A program made the position numbers and the translations under genes. A DNA stretch of 64,000 nucleotides from Luteibaculum sp964627445 (GTDB lineage Bacteria; Bacteroidota; Bacteroidia; Flavobacteriales_D; Luteibaculaceae). Positions 60,701 to 64,000 of this stretch are shown here, piece after piece. The DNA lies in assembly GCA_964627445.1 (NCBI GenBank), contig CAZVJF010000002.1, positions 62,001 through 126,000 on the forward strand, in the 5' to 3' direction. Position 1 is the stretch's first letter, and every line of letters starts with the position of its first letter. The notes under the pieces are model-generated. The model ran no database searches. It worked only from the letters and a program-made list of their open reading frames with translations, and had not been told where the DNA came from.

Positions 60701-63375
60701 ACCAGTTCATCAGGACAAATGTTAACGTTTACGTTGCCCCCAGCCTCTGGAATGGTCTCAAAGGTTAAAGAGATAATAATAGAATCTGCCGGGCAAACAT
60801 CGTTACCATTGTTATCCGGGTTTCTCCATACCTGCTTGAAACGGTAAATTCCTGGCTCGTCTTCAACTTCTGGGTCGAATACCGACTGGTTACCAACAGG
60901 TCCGGCACCAGGAAACTCGAAATTAACCCAGTTGGTTGCTGTACGGAAACCATTACCTTGTATCAGGTCACGCATAAAGATAAAGTCGTCTCCCTGGCAA
61001 ATTAGTCCAAGGTCCAATACGTTATCAGCACCCGCACGTACTTGTCTTCCTCTAAATTCTTCAACACCGATTACCTCTGGTTCGGTATAAACGCGAACAA
61101 ATACACAAGTTTCTGTACTATCACAAAGTGGCTCACCCGTATCCTTGTTTAGCGCTTCACTTGGTACCGTGTAGCATAGTTGGAAAAGTGTTGACGCTGT
61201 CGGTGGCTCTACTCCTAGCTCCGCTGTATTTAAAAAGCGCTGACCCGATATCTGATCATTATTGAGCGTAGTTTTACCAGCTCCCCTTCGTATTGACCAT
61301 ATACCACCTGGATCTGGATTCGGTCTAGCCGGGTCTCCATCTAGTAACGAATAAAGATCGAAACTTCTTTCGTTAGCGCATAATACCTGAGGATTACTGC
61401 TACTGGTTCCATCATTAGTACCGGCGTACGGTCTACGCTGTACTTCAACAACGTACTGGCTTGTTGCTACAGGACAAGCTGTTCCTATACCTGTTTCATA
61501 CAAGTACGTGTAGGTCCCAGGAGGCCCTGGTATGTCTGTACGATCACCATTGGGCAATACATTACCATCAGGGTCTAACCAACGACTAAAGTCATTATCA
61601 TCATAACTTGGTTCTTCAAAAGCACCCGCTTCACCTGCTACTAAGTCGTACAGGTTTTCCACGTTACTATTGTCTGGGCAGATACGATTTTCCTGCTCAA
61701 AATCCTGTGTACCTGGATTCGGCAGCTTGTCCACCCTGAGCTCCATTTCGTAGGTGCGTGCACCCTCTGGATCTGGACCTACTGCAGGAAGACATCCTTT
61801 GATGCTACTGTTCTGAATTCGAATCACATGGCTGAAATCGTAATCTACAAATCCATCCTGATCTCCTGCAGCGTCTACATCAAAAGGAACCACATCGTAA
61901 TTATCCGTAACATATACACCACCTTGAATATCGTAGTCTGCTTCACCTTCACTTAGTAACTCATCTACTGAATAGTTTTGAGTAACCACAGCAGGATCGT
62001 TGGCAGGATCTGGCAGAGGACCGCGCCACTCTCTGCTTAAAGTAGCTCCTCCATCCTCAAATAAGTCAAACCCATTAACACGCCACTCAATCTCTGATGT
62101 GAGCGTTATTGGATCTGCAGAACAAAGAGCCTGGTCGGGAACATTAACGACAGAAGGCTCCTCACCTAAGACAATTACATCAAAAGAGCTTGGTCTTGAT
62201 GGAACACCGATTTCATCCACGGCCGTTACTGTAATAGTGTAACGCCCTGTATCTGCGTAGATATGTCCTCTGTTTGGGTTAAAATTAGGTATTTGACCTA
62301 CAGCAATGGGATAATCTGGATCGGTTGAATTGTAGGTGTACGTTCCGGTATTATCTGCTCGGTAATAAAACTCACCAAAACGGCTCGTATCTACCTCAAA
62401 AGCACTTTGGGTTCCATCGCCCCAGTCAACAAAGATTGAATCCAATCTTTGTTTGTAGCTATCTTGAACATAAGCAGGAAACGCCGGCTGCCCCGTACCC
62501 AGGGGAGCTTGAGACATGGTATACGTAAAATTCACGTCAAAACCACAAAATACTGCAGCTTCTCTTGCAGTTCCTTCTTCAAAGTTTTCCTTTACAATTC
62601 GAGCATCATTGCTTGGTGTAAAAGCTCGGGCTAGACCACCATAAACGTAGTTGTCCGGAATTCTAATAGTGTCGTATATGGGGGTATTGTCGACACCCGG
62701 CTTATCCCTGTATTTCACAGAGTATAATTCAGTTATTGCCACCCAACCGTCTGCCGGTGTATTGTTGTTATTGTTGTTATCCTCGTCCCAGGTAATGGTA
62801 AATCCACGATCTCCTTTATACACTGTATCGGCCACTGTACCCCCTATCTGTTCATCATCGGCACGTCTAAAACCATTGCGCATTACATAGCCCCAGATCT
62901 CCACTTGACCATTTACGGTTGCCCCTGTGCCGCTTCCATACCGAGCGTTATTATTACCAAAACTTCCAGTAAATGCAACGGTACAGTTATTATTTCCTGC
63001 ATCCTGGCACGTAGGACCATATGTGGCATCCGCGGGACCTTCTCCAGGACCACTGTAATTGATTTGTAAAAAATCATCTGCACCGAGATTTATTGAGGAA
63101 CCGTCAGGGTTCTCAGGCACAAACGTAATCTTAGCGTATGTTCCCAGGCCTCGGGGAACCAGTTTAAAATAGGTGTTGGTGGCATTATCGGAATAATCTC
63201 CGCCAACTCCACCCTCATCGGTTATTCGCTTAGGGTTATTTCTGTAATCCAGAGGAATTGTTCTAGAAACATCACCTCCGACACCTCTTGGTTGCCGCTG
63301 TTCTATTTGACCAAAAGCGGATACGGCAGCGAAAACGCCTAAAATTACCGTGGTAAGGAATTTCATATTACTCAT
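54778..63375 (-). CDS. Giant repeat-rich adhesin with type IX (type B) C-terminal domain
   Basis: A protein of about 2865 residues starting MSNMKFLTTVILGVFAAVSAFGQ, a signal peptide. Parts in order: an N-terminal beta-rich region with an Asn tract (about 200-204); a PKD-like domain (about 280-405; VDWGDGTQ, HIYADTGRYTITVTAVDE); about 17 Cys-containing extracellular repeats (about 415-2220), each starting 'xCxx...L.DL' and ending 'C....V.V..P.AG', whose paired cysteines probably form disulfides; a calcium-binding thrombospondin type 3 region of about 12 units (about 2225-2775; D-x-DGDGI-x-D); and the C-terminal gliding-type T9SS domain (about 2780-2865; FIPEAFTPNGDGENDFF, WDGTNDG, PDGTYFY). 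It should be exported by T9SS and attached to the surface, for adhesion or gliding. Confidence 0.92.
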   Translation of the reverse strand: MSNMKFLTTVILGVFAAVSAFGQIEQRQPRGVGGDVSRTIPLDYRNNPKRITDEGGVGGDYSDNATNTYFKLVPRGLGTYAKITFVPENPDGSSINLGADDFLQINYSGPGEGPADATYGPTCQDAGNNNCTVAFTGSFGNNNARYGSGTGATVNGQVEIWGYVMRNGFRRADDEQIGGTVADTVYKGDRGFTITWDEDNNNNNNTPADGWVAITELYSVKYRDKPGVDNTPIYDTIRIPDNYVYGGLARAFTPSNDARIVKENFEEGTAREAAVFCGFDVNFTYTMSQAPLGTGQPAFPAYVQDSYKQRLDSIFVDWGDGTQSAFEVDTSRFGEFYYRADNTGTYTYNSTDPDYPIAVGQIPNFNPNRGHIYADTGRYTITVTAVDEIGVPSRPSSFDVIVLGEEPSVVNVPDQALCSADPITLTSEIEWRVNGFDLFEDGGATLSREWRGPLPDPANDPAVVTQNYSVDELLSEGEADYDIQGGVYVTDNYDVVPFDVDAAGDQDGFVDYDFSHVIRIQNSSIKGCLPAVGPDPEGARTYEMELRVDKLPNPGTQDFEQENRICPDNSNVENLYDLVAGEAGAFEEPSYDDNDFSRWLDPDGNVLPNGDRTDIPGPPGTYTYLYETGIGTACPVATSQYVVEVQRRPYAGTNDGTSSSNPQVLCANERSFDLYSLLDGDPARPNPDPGGIWSIRRGAGKTTLNNDQISGQRFLNTAELGVEPPTASTLFQLCYTVPSEALNKDTGEPLCDSTETCVFVRVYTEPEVIGVEEFRGRQVRAGADNVLDLGLICQGDDFIFMRDLIQGNGFRTATNWVNFEFPGAGPVGNQSVFDPEVEDEPGIYRFKQVWRNPDNNGNDVCPADSIIISLTFETIPEAGGNVNVNICPDELVNLFDLLTTDAEDVGTFFGPTSPSNPTERAIPNPEAENFDFEPYEGTTVNFRYETTSVNGCGPDVAQIRVNVNPFPSEGDDAAGSLCASDGPVRLIDLIGAEFGGTWSPTTNLNGSNGDATINPSAVGAGVFTYTYTIGGSGVCPTRSSELTLTIYNEPVAGDDFSDTLTCNVDENADMYLFELANLLSPDANGAIYGVDQNFADVMEEFGSKDPAIDPLVNASTGEVNIFTLGGGNTYEFFYTTFNPGCDPDTAFLTIQVNTVGRAGLDTFAFACIDDPIFDVDPFLGPDVDDFGFWEDLENTGALSTTDYEADFDPSVFVNQFSPDTGFHYRYFVEVENCPTDSALFIAYASDKPLSGDKRQGTDSLVYACETETSVDLTEGLVDGTFTEPQADAKGSTAKWRLVANAGSSLIPPSLVTRVNETNREDFFSGQDSSSFNVEAFVEAWEGIETPAGSRSYTGGVDNLRFWQWLKTSRILNFEYTATSSKGKLILPSEGNYDGNRDAFPEDPEICENESTIIQVAVMPDYEKRFTLDVADNQPTALTLCESITDFSLNQFFTELQRVPFLDILDIYNPTYDSLYWDGIPQSLIANGAIYQQPTGTYRLNASQLDLTKPDQSFPRNPYPIRLGIISGKDVATLDKCGNAISSGTFDVDVEKIPDAGGIGATNPKVSEFTVCEGAPNVNMVDIIEGTPDEYIASQHTFEPGGANSAPFLLTPFFGASTAPPGTYTYKYNIPTEACVNPVVASYSDPARQNRPRVFSSFIDITVEAGPDLDGFDEVVNEFTVCSEPGVNLSDLFPANNDIDNSGSFTFVGDPCGTINDADDFDLAVYNWDPAEACETVLIRYTVEKEGCEPKSLDILLEISERPSPGTSNTLRLCLRDDAVSLFDVLDDDGEEPTTGGTFTIKSNNTPNGAVTNSGVFDPAIAGVGTHRVRYLVGDGVLCERDSAFATVVVERVLRTGTNGTLNACAGLGPIDLFDGLNGFFDRGGKWIAPNDPDVRTAVTGADSSIFRQDFYRNLDPINFKKELVFQYVIDNICSTDTSEVEVSLVPGPVSIDTTVNICVDKTSYILNEAFSPNQFQPGGTWRGVNGADVELSGSGNGFTKDVGTINPGGPNGLGEGTHQFIYEVEVECGESILVGSSTVTVVVGDNPSPGPGGEFAICYSDPVNLDILFESNGLGVWSSNDPDAAGGLAGNVFDRRNAAKDTASTYEFTYTVPETFSGCGPTTASYVMDVRTKPYAGDPETIYPCPSENGFIVLDSLFDNSNRQKAENASLVGGPGVTGAALSPPQFFPSELDSGSYYIDYVITDKKCGTVSTRNFIIIGGPGSVVCQDLDGDGLINRIDLDVDGDGISNRVESIFNGDTLDPFGNHDNDGLLNFQDEDFATLIGSDFDDRFVTAFNFDGDDQINAMDLDSDNDLVPDIAEAFGFTNAFDGPVRDGKTPSGGNLIDGIDQDSRNTAPRVTNGIFDYLNKDVDGDGIGDILEGRPTALHSNTTDIWFNYSRVDTDGDGTPDYKDLDSDGDGVDDAFENFQASSLEVAVNTDRPGALPEPVEFIANDNEPNFRDLDSDGDGIADGTEFDPLNQGLTEPEDFDNDGTPNFLDFDSDDDGIADHQEKGQLDLGVNTDANAVLPLVSDNRPDYLDTDSDGDGILDTDEKGDIQFGEQGINTNAAAGDYLTFDELQTNEIPDYRDLDSDGDRIPDRIEKGQGMVPLDTDQNGMADFQDIDSDGDSYLDIFEANGDSTFSANEVITDFVDFDLDGFPDYLDFDSDDDGIDDFYEVRLNTNLTEFRTPVDTDGDGIPDFHDEDSDDDSLLDENERGEGMEGVQGSDPRDSDEDGVDDYRSLDADGDGLIDRLERDGDCDGDGIPNYRDAGDNCDVAPFIPEAFTPNGDGENDFFVIPDAPFFPGNTLSVYNRWGGEVFTMKSYDNSWDGTNDGTPLPDGTYFYSFDMGIDQEPITGYVYISSN

Positions 63376-63490
63376 AGTTGGAGTTTGCCTACTTTGAAAC
63401 GGCAACAATATTACTAAAAATTCTACCTACAACATTGTTGATAAAATTAATCCTCTAAAAAATTGGGTACTATATCGAAAAGCTGAGTGA

Positions 63491-64000
63491 CTAATACGCC
63501 CGTTGGTTATTACCTTCGAAGTAATTTATAAAGGCTCTATTCACCACTTTATTCCCTCCTTTGGTTGGATAATTTCCGGTGAAATACCAATCGCCTTTGT
63601 TGTTTGGGCAAGCTTTGTGAAGGCTATCAACATCCTGGAAAATAATCTGAACCTCCGACTTTTGACCGATAGGTTTGAGAATTTCCGAAATTTTCGCCTC
63701 CATTTCTTCTTGGGTATGCTGCGCATAAATTTGCTGCACCTGGTTAGTAGACTCCTCCCTAGACAGGCGTACATCTTTAAGACATTTCTGATAGGTATCT
63801 TCCAATAAATAGTGCAGCCCTTTGTCCTTGAGCAGCTCAACAGCCGCCTGAAACGCAACAAAATCGCCTAGCCGGGCCATATCGATACCATAACAGTCTG
63901 GATAACAAATCATAGGTGCACTGGAGACTACCACGATCTTCTTGGGAGATAAACGGTCTAAAATCTTGAGAATGGATTCCTTTAACGTGGTGCCACGGAC
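63491..64000 (-). CDS. purF: Amidophosphoribosyltransferase, C-terminal part (partial)
   Basis: Coding sequence enters from beyond base 64000 (VRGTTLKESILKIL) and ends at 63491, giving about 169 C-terminal residues. KKIVVVSSAPMICYPDCYGIDMARLGDFVAF is the PurF phosphoribosyltransferase-end block, and RGTT lies in the PRPP-binding region. The enzyme makes phosphoribosylamine from PRPP and glutamine, the first step of purine synthesis. The Bacteroidota-type C-terminal extension (GDWYFTGNYPTKGGNKVVNRAFINYFEG) is present. The 115-base gap to the adhesin shows no gene. Confidence 0.9.
   Translation of the reverse strand, partial: VRGTTLKESILKILDRLSPKKIVVVSSAPMICYPDCYGIDMARLGDFVAFQAAVELLKDKGLHYLLEDTYQKCLKDVRLSREESTNQVQQIYAQHTQEEMEAKISEILKPIGQKSEVQIIFQDVDSLHKACPNNKGDWYFTGNYPTKGGNKVVNRAFINYFEGNNQRAY

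Noticed and set aside
55041..62890. Many plus-strand frames of 60-96 codons opposite the adhesin
   Set aside because: They are complements of a strongly supported repeat protein and have low-complexity compositions caused by its Asp/Gly codons.

Overview
The window is a piece of a Bacteroidota chromosome, most likely from a marine or aquatic member of Flavobacteriales (a Cryomorphaceae/Schleiferiaceae-like relative is my guess, not shown). The evidence is: type IX secretion sorting tails (type A on a 304-residue protein, the type B 'gliding motility' tail on a giant adhesin), a PorP/SprF protein, DUF4270 next to glmS, DUF2480 at the end of a suf operon, a three-subunit succinate dehydrogenase, a coding-dense layout, and repeated TAnnTTTG promoter boxes typical of this phylum. 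No rRNA, tRNA, CRISPR array or prophage was recognised.

Layout. 1-2718: end of a MORN-like protein, a two-component regulator/kinase pair and an unknown protein. 2694-8447: a glycosyltransferase, trmB, an alkyltransferase-like DNA repair protein, then an iron-sulfur/redox operon (Mrp, NifU-like, ferredoxin reductase, ferredoxin, TIGR01777 protein). 8595-12924: polyprenyl synthase, rfbA and an RND exporter. 13106-19624: radical SAM protein, polA, a HAD phosphatase, methionine aminopeptidase and a methyltransferase. 19698-21084: acidic lipoprotein, superoxide dismutase, TM2 protein. 21088-29304: a minus-strand operon (glycogen-synthase-like protein, DUF4270, glmS), divergent from panC-panD-flippase-rfaE2-radA, in which several genes overlap and use GTG or TTG starts.

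29305-31700 is the only clearly mobile region. It holds an intact REP-associated tyrosine transposase, four REP-like modules built from up to three different palindromes, a decayed fifth copy, a truncated second transposase start, and a duplicated segment of about 250 bp that also carries the tail of the neighbouring secreted-protein gene.

31701-44071: envelope proteins (OmpA lipoprotein and a membrane coiled-coil partner), comF, free-methionine sulfoxide reductase, an Ig-like lipoprotein, a transaminase/omega-amidase pair, sdhCAB, aminopeptidase P and a DUF3332 lipoprotein. 44126-51600: thiL, then the complete sufA-B-C-D-S-E-T-DUF2480 operon behind a strong promoter with a 19-bp dyad at the predicted transcription start. 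51634-63375: a minus-strand operon of a 2865-residue repeat-rich adhesin, a PorP/SprF protein and an OmpA-family protein, which together look like a cell-surface export and anchoring unit. 63491-64000: the C-terminal end of purF.

The most interesting items are the three-palindrome REP/transposase locus, the suf operator dyad, the reduced glycogen-synthase-like protein co-transcribed with glmS, and the giant adhesin operon.
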